From contig CADCUE010000022.1 of assembly GCA_902805805.1 (NCBI GenBank), positions 1 through 18,248 of the forward strand: a DNA stretch of 18,248 nt. The letters are read 5' to 3'. Shown here piece after piece: positions 7,228 through 13,256 of the stretch. The notes under the pieces were generated by a model, which made no database searches, was not told the origin of the DNA, and was given only the letters and a program-made list of their open reading frames with translations. The stretch comes from an uncultured Frankineae bacterium (GTDB lineage Bacteria; Actinomycetota; Actinomycetes; Mycobacteriales; SCTD01). How positions within the stretch are numbered: position 1 is the stretch's first letter; every line of letters starts with the position of its first letter. A program made the translations under genes and the position numbers.

Positions 7228-7853
7228 CCGCAGTGCCGACCTACGACCGCGTGGCGCCCGCCCGGACGGCCGCCCCCGTGCTCAACCTGCCCAACGTCCT
7301 CACGCTCGGGCGGCTGCTGGTCGTCCCGTTCTTCGCCGGGCTGCTGATCCTCGACGGGACCTCGACCGGCGCGCGGCTGCTCGCGGCGGTGCTGTTCGTC
7401 GTGGCCTGCCTCACCGACGTCGTCGACGGGCACCTGGCGCGCAGCCGCGGGCAGGTCACCGACTTCGGCGTCATGGCCGACCCGATCGCCGACAAGGCCC
7501 TGGTCGGGACAGCGCTGGTCGGGCTCTCCCTGCTCGGCGCGCTGCCGTGGTGGGCGACGCTCGTCGTCCTGGGACGCGAGGTCGCCGTCACCGTCATGCG
7601 CAGCGCGCTGGCGCGGCACGGGATGATCCCGGCGAGCCGGGGCGGCAAGCTCAAGTGCCTGTCGCAGAACGTCGCCGTGACGCTCTACCTGCTGCCGCTG
7701 GCCGTGCTGCCGCTCGGCGCAGTCCTGACCGACCTGCGCCTTCCCGTCCTGCTCCTGGCGGTGGCGGCGACGGTGCTCACCGGGATCGACTACGCCCGCC
7801 AGGGCGCGCGCCTGCACGCCCGCTCGCGGCGTCCGGAGACCGTCCGCAGCTAG
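7224..7853 (+). CDS. CDP-alcohol phosphatidyltransferase, PgsA-like
   Basis: A 209-residue integral membrane enzyme of the CDP-alcohol phosphatidyltransferase family, which transfers a phosphatidyl group from CDP-diacylglycerol to an alcohol. The signature is perfect: D-x2-DG-x2-AR-x8-G-x3-D-x3-D in the segment from TDVVDGHLAR to ADPIADK (about residues 63-90). Several hydrophobic helices surround it, and NLPNVLTLGR near residue 22-31 is typical of PgsA (phosphatidylglycerophosphate synthase), the most likely identity; cardiolipin or other phosphatidyl transfer cannot be excluded. It starts with GTG inside the previous gene's stop (GTGA). The actinobacterial pgsA often sits near recA/cinA, which is not the case here, so this may be a second paralogue. 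Its TAG stop interlocks with that of the opposite gene. Confidence 0.9.
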   Translation: MTAVPTYDRVAPARTAAPVLNLPNVLTLGRLLVVPFFAGLLILDGTSTGARLLAAVLFVVACLTDVVDGHLARSRGQVTDFGVMADPIADKALVGTALVGLSLLGALPWWATLVVLGREVAVTVMRSALARHGMIPASRGGKLKCLSQNVAVTLYLLPLAVLPLGAVLTDLRLPVLLLAVAATVLTGIDYARQGARLHARSRRPETVRS

Positions 7854-8137
7854 GGACGCGGGCGCTCGCGGGTCCAGGGACGCCGCTTCGACGTCCGCCC
7901 CTCGATCGCGGCCCGGCAGCGTACGCAGACCACCTGCACGTGCTCGGCCGACCCGCCCGAGGCCGGCTGGACGTCGGCCCACACCAGCCCCCCGAACGTC
8001 CGCAGCCGCGAGCGGTGCAGGCTCAGACCGCACACCGTGGCGTTCTGACCGCGGTACCAGCCGTGCACCTCGCCGGCCGGCAGCCGCACGAGGTCCTCGT
8101 CGAGGACGTCGTCGGTCGCCGCCACCTGCGCCGTCAT
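7850..8137 (-). CDS. Hypothetical zinc-motif microprotein
   Basis: A 95-residue protein not assigned to a family. Cys36-x4-His41 and a Cys71-x2-Cys74 pair (VCVRC) suggest a single zinc site; the tail from residue 80 is basic (RTSKRRPWTRERPRP). Composition between the motifs (GWYRGQN, FGGLVWADV) looks like a real folded domain. The frame remains open upstream through the antisense of the next gene, but the ATG at 8137 leaves 66 nt for a divergent promoter region with the phosphatase gene. Its TAG stop shares CTAG (7850-7853) with the pgsA-like stop on the other strand, so the two transcripts must overlap or end without an intergenic terminator. Function unknown; nucleic-acid binding is a guess from the zinc site and basic tail. 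Confidence 0.72.
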   Translation of the reverse strand: MTAQVAATDDVLDEDLVRLPAGEVHGWYRGQNATVCGLSLHRSRLRTFGGLVWADVQPASGGSAEHVQVVCVRCRAAIEGRTSKRRPWTRERPRP

Positions 8138-8190
8138 GCCGGCAGCCCTGCCCGCCACCCGACGGCGGACACCCGCCGTCCGCGCCGTGA

Positions 8191-8196
8191 CAGAGT
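8191..8196 (+). promoter_or_regulatory. Candidate -10-like box for the phosphatase gene
   Basis: CAGAGT keeps the A2 and T6 of TAnnnT and ends 7 nt before the ATG at 8204, so this gene may also be leaderless. The match is weaker than at PNP or deoC. Confidence 0.3.
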
Positions 8197-8203
8197 GGGC
8201 CCG

Positions 8204-9433
8204 ATGGCCGACGACCTGGCGAGCGCGTACGCGGCAGCCCTGGACACCGTCCTGCTCCGCGCCCACCTCATGTCCCCGGACGACCTGCCGGAGCTGGCCA
8301 TGGCGGGCGGCCGCCACCTCGGCGCGAGCGCCACCGCGCTCTGGCTGGTCGACTACGAGCAGTCCTCCCTCGTGCGGCTGACCGCATCGGCGGGAGCGCC
8401 GCGCGAGCACCTGTCGGTGGAGGGGTCGGTGGCCGGCCGGGCCTTCCGGGCGGTCGACACCCTGGAGACCGAGGCGCCGGACGGCCGCCGGCTCTGGGTC
8501 CCCCTGCTCGACGGGCTGGAGCGCCTCGGCGTGCTCGAGGTCGTGGTGCCCGGCCCCCCGGAGCCGCTCCTCCACGACCTCCGGCAGTCCTTCACCCGCC
8601 TGGCGCACCTGCTCGCCGAGCTGCTCATCAGCAACGGCGCCTACACCGACCACTACGAGTGGTTCCGCCGCCGGCAGCCGATGTCCCTGCCGGCCGAGAT
8701 GCAGCACCGGCTGCTGCCGCCGCTGACCTTCGGCACCGACCGGGTGGTGCTCAGCGGCCTGCTCGCTCCGGCGTACGACGTCGGGGGCGACGCCTTCGAC
8801 TACGCGGTGAACGGCAACCTGCTGCACATCGCGGTGTTCGACGCGGTCGGTCACGGCCTGCAGGCCAGCCTGCTCGCGAACCTCGCGGTCTCGTGCTACC
8901 GCAACACCCGGCGCGCAGGCCTGGACCTGGCCATGGCCGCGAGCACCATCGACGCAGCGCTGGAGGAGATGTTCGGGGGCGAGCGCTTCGTCACCGGACT
9001 GCTGGGCCAGCTCGACCTCGACACGGGGGTCTTCCGCTGGATCAACGCCGGCCACCCGGCCGCGATGCTGCTGCGCGACGCCCAGGTGGTCAAGGAGCTG
9101 GAGGGCGCCCCGGCGCTGCCCCTCGGCATCAACGGACTGACGGGCGACGCCGACAGCTTCCCCGTCTCGTCGGAGGCGCTGCAGCCGGGCGACCGCATCC
9201 TGCTGCTGACCGACGGCGTGGACGAGGCGCGCAACGAGCACGGCGAGTTCTTCGGCCGCACCCGCCTGGCGGAGTTCGCGGCCAAGGAGGCCTCCTCCGG
9301 CCTCGCGACGCCCGAGGTCATGCGGCGCCTGCAGCAGGCGACCCTGCGCCACCAGGTCGGCCGGCTGCAGGACGACGCCACCATGCTGTTCGTGGAGTGG
9401 CTCACCGGTCGCGCCGAGCAGATGATCCCGTAG
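8204..9433 (+). CDS. GAF plus PP2C/SpoIIE-type serine phosphatase
   Basis: A 409-residue cytoplasmic protein with no visible membrane segment. Residues about 10-140 look like a GAF sensor domain and 165-405 form a SpoIIE/RsbU-like PP2C phosphatase. Metal-binding motifs are present: YDVGGDAFDY (191-200), DAVGHG (Asp213), NAGHP (281-285), LLTDGVDEAR (Asp337) and a C-terminal QDDATM. Such enzymes usually dephosphorylate anti-sigma-factor antagonists (STAS proteins) and so control a sigma factor, but no STAS, RsbW-like kinase or sigma gene is in the window; it is an orphan here. The signal sensed by the GAF domain is unknown. The stop lies 4 nt from the convergent ilvA stop. Confidence 0.92.
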   Translation: MADDLASAYAAALDTVLLRAHLMSPDDLPELAMAGGRHLGASATALWLVDYEQSSLVRLTASAGAPREHLSVEGSVAGRAFRAVDTLETEAPDGRRLWVPLLDGLERLGVLEVVVPGPPEPLLHDLRQSFTRLAHLLAELLISNGAYTDHYEWFRRRQPMSLPAEMQHRLLPPLTFGTDRVVLSGLLAPAYDVGGDAFDYAVNGNLLHIAVFDAVGHGLQASLLANLAVSCYRNTRRAGLDLAMAASTIDAALEEMFGGERFVTGLLGQLDLDTGVFRWINAGHPAAMLLRDAQVVKELEGAPALPLGINGLTGDADSFPVSSEALQPGDRILLLTDGVDEARNEHGEFFGRTRLAEFAAKEASSGLATPEVMRRLQQATLRHQVGRLQDDATMLFVEWLTGRAEQMIP

Positions 9434-9437
9434 GCGG

Positions 9438-10685
9438 TCAGAGCAGGAAGCGGAACAGCGGGCTGTCCGGCGGCACCCGCTCGACCGAGGGCGGCGCCGC
9501 CCGCATCCGCTCGAGCAGCGGCTCGAGGTCGGCGGGCCGGCCGAGCTCGATCCCGACGAGGGCGGGACCGGTCTCGCGGTTGTTGCGCTTGACGTACTCG
9601 AACAGCGTGATGTCGTCGTCGGGACCGAGCACGTCGTCGAGGAAGGCCCGCAGCGCTCCGGGCTCCTGCGGGAACTCGACGAGGAAGTAGTGCTTGCGCC
9701 CCTCGTGCACCAGCGCCCGCTCCACCACCTCCGCGTAGCGGGAGACGTCGTGGTTGCCCCCGGACAGCACCACGACCGTCGTGCTGCCGGCCGGCGGGTG
9801 GACGACGTCGCCGAGCGCCGCAGCGGCCAACGCCCCGGCGGGCTCGGCGATGATGCCGTCGCTCTGGTAGAGCTCGAGCATCTCGGTGCAGATGCGCCCC
9901 TCCGCGACGGGCAGCAGCACCGCTCCGCTGTCCCGCACGAGCGCGAACGTGACGTCGCCGGCCCGTCGCACGGCGGCCCCGTCGACGAACGAGTCGAGGC
10001 GGTCGAGCACCACGGGCCCACCGGCGGCCAGGGCAGCGGCCATCGACGCGGCCCCCGCCGGCTCGACCCCGACGACCCGCGTGCCGGGCGAGCGCTCCCC
10101 GAGCCAGGCCACCGCGCCGGCCAGCAGTCCGCCGCCGCCCACCGGCAGGACGACCAGGTCCGGGCAGGCGCCGAGCTGCTCGACGGCCTCGAGCACCACC
10201 GTCCCCTGGCCGGCGATGGTGCGCGCGTCGTCGAAGGCGGGGACCAGGGTCGCGCCGGTGCGCGCCGCGTCGGCCAGCGCCGCCCTCGCAGCGTCGTCGT
10301 ACGTGTCGCCCAGCACCTCCACGGTCACCGCGTCGCCGCCGAGCGCAGCCATCCGGTCGCGCTTCTGCCGCGGTGTGGTGCGCGGGACGTACACCCGTCC
10401 CTGCACCCCCAGGGCGCTGCAGGCGTACGCCAGTCCCTGTCCGTGGTTGCCCGCGCTCGCGCAGACGACCCCGGCCGCGCGGCGCTCCTCGGGGAGCTGG
10501 GACAGGAAGTTGTAGGCGCCGCGGACCTTGTAGGACCGCACGACCTGCAGGTCCTCGCGCTTGAGCCAGACGTCCCCGCCGACGCGGGCCGACAGCCGCT
10601 CGCTGCGCTGCAGCGGCGTCCTCGGCACGACACCGGACAGCCGCCGCCCGGCCGCCTCGACGGCGGCGGCGTCGACGGGCTCCAT
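9438..10685 (-). CDS. ilvA: Threonine ammonia-lyase (threonine dehydratase)
   Basis: A 415-residue PLP enzyme that deaminates L-threonine to 2-oxobutanoate, the first step of isoleucine synthesis. The PLP lysine is Lys53 in RSYKVRGA; SAGNHGQG (77-84) and the phosphate-binding GGGGL (183-187) follow, with a serine/glycine-rich SGGN segment before the C-terminal part. Residues about 330-415 form one ACT-like regulatory domain (KHYFLVEFPQEPGALRAF), so this is the biosynthetic, feedback-regulated form with a single regulatory domain. The ATG at 10685 begins a typical N-terminus; CAGACT (10692-10697, minus) lies 6 nt upstream. A continuous antisense frame upstream through neighbouring genes is a GC-bias artefact. 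It is divergent from the rhodopsin gene with 105 bp between starts. Confidence 0.95.
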   Translation of the reverse strand: MEPVDAAAVEAAGRRLSGVVPRTPLQRSERLSARVGGDVWLKREDLQVVRSYKVRGAYNFLSQLPEERRAAGVVCASAGNHGQGLAYACSALGVQGRVYVPRTTPRQKRDRMAALGGDAVTVEVLGDTYDDAARAALADAARTGATLVPAFDDARTIAGQGTVVLEAVEQLGACPDLVVLPVGGGGLLAGAVAWLGERSPGTRVVGVEPAGAASMAAALAAGGPVVLDRLDSFVDGAAVRRAGDVTFALVRDSGAVLLPVAEGRICTEMLELYQSDGIIAEPAGALAAAALGDVVHPPAGSTTVVVLSGGNHDVSRYAEVVERALVHEGRKHYFLVEFPQEPGALRAFLDDVLGPDDDITLFEYVKRNNRETGPALVGIELGRPADLEPLLERMRAAPPSVERVPPDSPLFRFLL

Positions 10686-10691
10686 GCGACC

Positions 10692-10697
10692 AGTCTG
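10692..10697 (-). promoter_or_regulatory. Candidate -10-like box for ilvA
   Basis: CAGACT keeps A2 and T6 of TAnnnT and ends 6 nt before the ATG; this fits a leaderless start but is a weak match. Confidence 0.3.
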
Positions 10698-10702
10698 TCC
10701 CA

Positions 10703-10721
10703 CCGCCCGCTCGACGGGCGG
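10703..10721. promoter_or_regulatory. 7-bp inverted repeat in the ilvA/rhodopsin divergent region
   Basis: CCGCCCG and CGGGCGG flank the loop CTCGA. It lies just upstream of the ilvA -10-like box and could be an operator or a chance GC hairpin. Confidence 0.3.
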
Positions 10722-10736
10722 GGACGGCGGCTCCCC

Positions 10737-10747
10737 ACCACAGTGGT
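10737..10747. promoter_or_regulatory. 11-bp near-perfect palindrome upstream of the rhodopsin
   Basis: ACCAC-A-GTGGT forms 5-bp arms around one central base, in the shared region between ilvA and the rhodopsin gene. It is a possible operator core; no regulator gene is adjacent. Confidence 0.3.
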
Positions 10748-10752
10748 CGGCA

Positions 10753-10773
10753 CGCCCTCGGCGGACGAGGGCG
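10753..10773 (+). promoter_or_regulatory. 8-bp perfect stem just upstream of the rhodopsin ribosome binding site
   Basis: CGCCCTCG and CGAGGGCG pair perfectly around the loop GCGGA and end 5 nt before the Shine-Dalgarno. It could be a leader hairpin affecting translation or mRNA stability, or a dyad operator. Confidence 0.4.
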
Positions 10774-10778
10774 CGACC

Positions 10779-10784
10779 GAGAGG
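10779..10784 (+). promoter_or_regulatory. Ribosome binding site deciding the rhodopsin start
   Basis: GAGAGG lies 6 nt before the GTG at 10791 and supports that start over the in-frame GTG at 10743, which would add 16 residues encoded by the hairpin region. Confidence 0.65.
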
Positions 10785-10790
10785 ATCCAG

Positions 10791-11588
10791 GTGGAGAACG
10801 AGCTCGTCTTCACACCGACGCAGCACGCGATCGTCGGGCACGCGTTCGCCGTGGCGCTCGGCGCGCACATCGTCGGCTTCCTGTACTTCCTGTCCCGCCG
10901 GGACCAGATCGCGCCGCACTACCGGACCGCGACCTGGCTGTCGATGGCGGTCATGGCGGCCAGCGGACTGCTGTTCTTCCGGCTGGGTCAGTCGTGGGAC
11001 CTCGCCTTCGTCGAGCAGACCGGCCAGATGGTGCGCACCGGCAACCGCTTCGACGGCGGGCTGCGCTACGTCAACTGGCTGGTCACCGTGCCGGTCCTGC
11101 TCGTGCAGGTGCTGTACGTGCTGGACCTGTCCCGGCCGGTCGTCCAGCGGCTGCGGGTGGTCCTGGTGACCAGCGGAGTGCTGATGGTCCTGTGCGGCTA
11201 CGTCGGCCAGTTCTCCTCCGGGCGCGACGACGGCACGCTGCTGCTCTGGGGGCTGCTCGGCACACCGCCGTTCGTGGTGCTCCTGGCGGTGCTGGTGCCC
11301 CGGCTGCTGGCCGCCCGGGCACACCTGCCGGCGGAGGCGGGCACGACCGCCCGCAACCTGGTGTTCGTCTTCGCCTTCTTCTGGGGGCTGTACCCGATCG
11401 CCTACCTGCTGCCGGCCGTCGACGCCGGACCGGCGTCCGCGGTGACGATCCAGGTGCTGTTCACGGTCGCCGACATCGGGTCCAAGGTGCTGTACGGCGT
11501 GATGCTGGCCAAGATCTGCCGGCTGCGCAGCGCCGCCGAGGGCCACCGCCCCGCGCTGGAGGCCAGCCCCCACCTGGCGTCCCGATGA
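10791..11588 (+). CDS. Microbial rhodopsin with NTQ motif, putative light-driven chloride pump
   Basis: A 265-residue seven-helix type I rhodopsin of the inner membrane. The retinal lysine is Lys232 in FTVADIGSKVLYG, with counter-ion Asp228. Helix C reads RYVNWLVTVPVLLVQ, giving Arg92, Asn95, Thr99 and Gln106 at the bacteriorhodopsin positions 82, 85, 89 and 96. This NTQ triad is that of bacterial inward chloride pumps such as Nonlabens marinus ClR; the sodium pump KR2 has NDQ and proton pumps have DTD or DTE. Segments GYVGQF and LYPIAYLLP resemble KR2, so the protein belongs near the NDQ/NTQ group rather than actinorhodopsin. Leu103 (bR Leu93 position) suggests green absorption. There is no signal peptide; helix A starts near residue 11. 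Retinal-synthesis genes are absent nearby. Transport of chloride is inferred from the motif only. Confidence 0.93.
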   Translation: MENELVFTPTQHAIVGHAFAVALGAHIVGFLYFLSRRDQIAPHYRTATWLSMAVMAASGLLFFRLGQSWDLAFVEQTGQMVRTGNRFDGGLRYVNWLVTVPVLLVQVLYVLDLSRPVVQRLRVVLVTSGVLMVLCGYVGQFSSGRDDGTLLLWGLLGTPPFVVLLAVLVPRLLAARAHLPAEAGTTARNLVFVFAFFWGLYPIAYLLPAVDAGPASAVTIQVLFTVADIGSKVLYGVMLAKICRLRSAAEGHRPALEASPHLASR

Positions 11589-11651
11589 CCGCACCGGCGG
11601 GGCGGACGCGCCGCGGACCGCTCGCTCACCGGGACGGGGCCCGCCGCCGCC

Positions 11652-11657
11652 TACCCT
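11652..11657 (+). promoter_or_regulatory. Candidate -10 box for the lipoprotein gene
   Basis: TACCCT (TAnnnT) lies 55 nt before the ATG at 11713, which would give a leader of about 50 nt carrying the Shine-Dalgarno GAGAGG (11703-11708). No clear -35 box was seen. Confidence 0.35.
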
Positions 11658-11712
11658 GAGGCGGGCCCGGGCGCACCGCTCGCGCTCCCCTCCAGCACTC
11701 CCGAGAGGCCCC

Positions 11713-13251
11713 ATGTCACGGGCGCACGCCCTGCTGCTGCTCCCCGCGCTGGCGCTGGCCGCCTGCACGTCCGCGGACCCGCAGGACACCTCGGCCGGAC
11801 CGTCACCGGCCGCGTCCTCACCGTCCGACGACGGCCCCCGGCTGACGACCCCGACCGGTGTGGGCGTCGTGCCCGGCTCGGGCGGCGCCCTGGCCACGGC
11901 CACCTCCGAGGCGCTGTACGAGCGCGCTCCCGTCGTGGTCGTCGCCCCGGCCGGCGACGCTGCCGCGCAGACCCGCGCCGCGTCCCTGGCCGTGGCCGCC
12001 GGGGCTCCGCTGCTGCTCAGCCCCGAGGCCCCGGCCCCGTCGGCGTCGGCGTCCCCCGACGAGCCGGCTCCCGGCGAGGACCCCGCCGCGGAGGTCGAAC
12101 GCCTGCAGGCCGACACCGTCGTCGCCGTCGGCGCGGAGGCGCAGACCTGGGCGGAGGGGCTGGACGGCGTCGACGTCCTCGCCGAGGACGCCGAGCTGCC
12201 CCAGGCGTCCGAGCCCGCGCGCTCGGACGGGCTCGTCGTGCTGGCGAGGGCCTCCGACCCGGGCGCGGTGGCGGCGATCGCCACCGCCCGCTCGACCGGC
12301 GCTGCGGTGCACCTGCTCCCGGAGCCGGACCCCCGCGGCAGCGCCGAGGCCGTCAAGGCCCTGTCGGCCGCGAAGCCGGAGGCGGTCCTGGCGCTCGGGG
12401 ACGGCTTCGGTGACGCCGCGCAGCTCGAGCGCAACGTCGCGGTGGCCTCGACCGGCGTCGCGCTGCCCGCGGGCGGACAGCTGGTGCTCCCCGGCAAGCT
12501 GTACGTCGCGCTCTACGGCCATCCCGGCTCCGACGCGCTCGGCGTGCTCGGCGAGCAGGGCGTCGAGCAGACCGTGGCCCGCGCCAAGGAGGTCGCCGCG
12601 CAGTACGAGCAGGCCGGCAGCCAGGTGCCGGTGGTCCCCACGTTCGAGATCATCACCACCGTGGCGTCGTCGGCACTGACCGACGGCGACTACTCCGACG
12701 AGTCCGAGATCGCCCACGTGCGCCCGCTGGTCGAGGCCGCCGGCCGCGCCGGCGTCTACGTCGTGCTGGACCTGCAGCCGGGCTACGACGACTTCCTCAC
12801 CCAGGCCAAGATGTACGAGGAGCTGCTCGCGCTCCCGCACGTCGGCCTGGCCCTCGACCCCGAGTGGCGCCTGAAGCCGGGTGAGCGGCACATGCGCCAG
12901 ATCGGCCGGGTCAGCGCCGCCGAGGTGAACTCGGTCGTGACGTGGCTGGCCGACCTCACCCGTGACCGGGAGCTGCCGCAGAAGATGCTGCTGCTGCACC
13001 AGTTCAAGACCTTCATGCTCGAGGACCGGGAGACGATCGACGTCACCCGGCCCGAGCTGTCCGTCGTCACGCAGATGGACGGCCACGGCTCGCCCGGCAC
13101 CAAGCTCGAGACGTGGAACGTCCTGCGGCCCGGCACGCCGGAGGGGATGCGCTGGGGCTGGAAGAACTTCTACGACGAGGACAAGCCGACCCTCACCCCG
13201 GCGCAGACCCTGCAGATCGAGCCGACCCCCGTCTTCGTGTCCTACCAGTAG
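11713..13251 (+). CDS. Lipoprotein with cell-wall-binding-like region and barrel-like C-terminal domain, function unknown
   Basis: A 512-residue secreted lipoprotein. The signal peptide ends in the lipobox LALAAC with Cys18 as the lipidated residue, followed by a Ser/Pro/Asp-rich linker (19-45). Residues about 48-250 alternate short strands and Ala-rich helices (VGVVPGSGGALATATSEAL, VVVVAPAGDAA, TVVAVGAEAQ), resembling cell-wall-binding repeat 2 modules. Residues 256-512 look like a (beta/alpha) barrel, with strand-like segments LYVALYGHPG, VVPTFEIIT, VYVVLDLQPG, VGLALDPEWRL, MLLLHQF and VVTQMDGHG; Asp353, Asp382, Glu384, His429 and Asp456 sit at strand ends as catalytic residues do in glycosidase-like barrels. 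I do not recognise an enzyme family, so activity is speculative. The ATG has GAGAGG 4 nt upstream. The MFS gene starts 5 nt after its stop, suggesting an operon. Confidence 0.85.
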   Translation: MSRAHALLLLPALALAACTSADPQDTSAGPSPAASSPSDDGPRLTTPTGVGVVPGSGGALATATSEALYERAPVVVVAPAGDAAAQTRAASLAVAAGAPLLLSPEAPAPSASASPDEPAPGEDPAAEVERLQADTVVAVGAEAQTWAEGLDGVDVLAEDAELPQASEPARSDGLVVLARASDPGAVAAIATARSTGAAVHLLPEPDPRGSAEAVKALSAAKPEAVLALGDGFGDAAQLERNVAVASTGVALPAGGQLVLPGKLYVALYGHPGSDALGVLGEQGVEQTVARAKEVAAQYEQAGSQVPVVPTFEIITTVASSALTDGDYSDESEIAHVRPLVEAAGRAGVYVVLDLQPGYDDFLTQAKMYEELLALPHVGLALDPEWRLKPGERHMRQIGRVSAAEVNSVVTWLADLTRDRELPQKMLLLHQFKTFMLEDRETIDVTRPELSVVTQMDGHGSPGTKLETWNVLRPGTPEGMRWGWKNFYDEDKPTLTPAQTLQIEPTPVFVSYQ

Positions 13252-13256
13252 CCGTC

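Noticed and set aside
10743..10790. Upstream GTG start for the rhodopsin
   Set aside because: The GTG at 10791 has a well-spaced GAGAGG and gives a normal N-terminus; the extension is encoded by the hairpin leader.
11585..11659. Small ORF of 24 codons overlapping the rhodopsin stop as ATGA
   Set aside because: The product is very short and Arg-rich, has no ribosome binding site of its own beyond coupling, and no sign of conservation can be judged.
9438..12497. A 1019-codon minus-strand frame
   Set aside because: Only the first-transcribed-to-last part from 10685 to 9438 is a recognisable protein (IlvA). The rest is antisense to the rhodopsin and lipoprotein genes and low in complexity.
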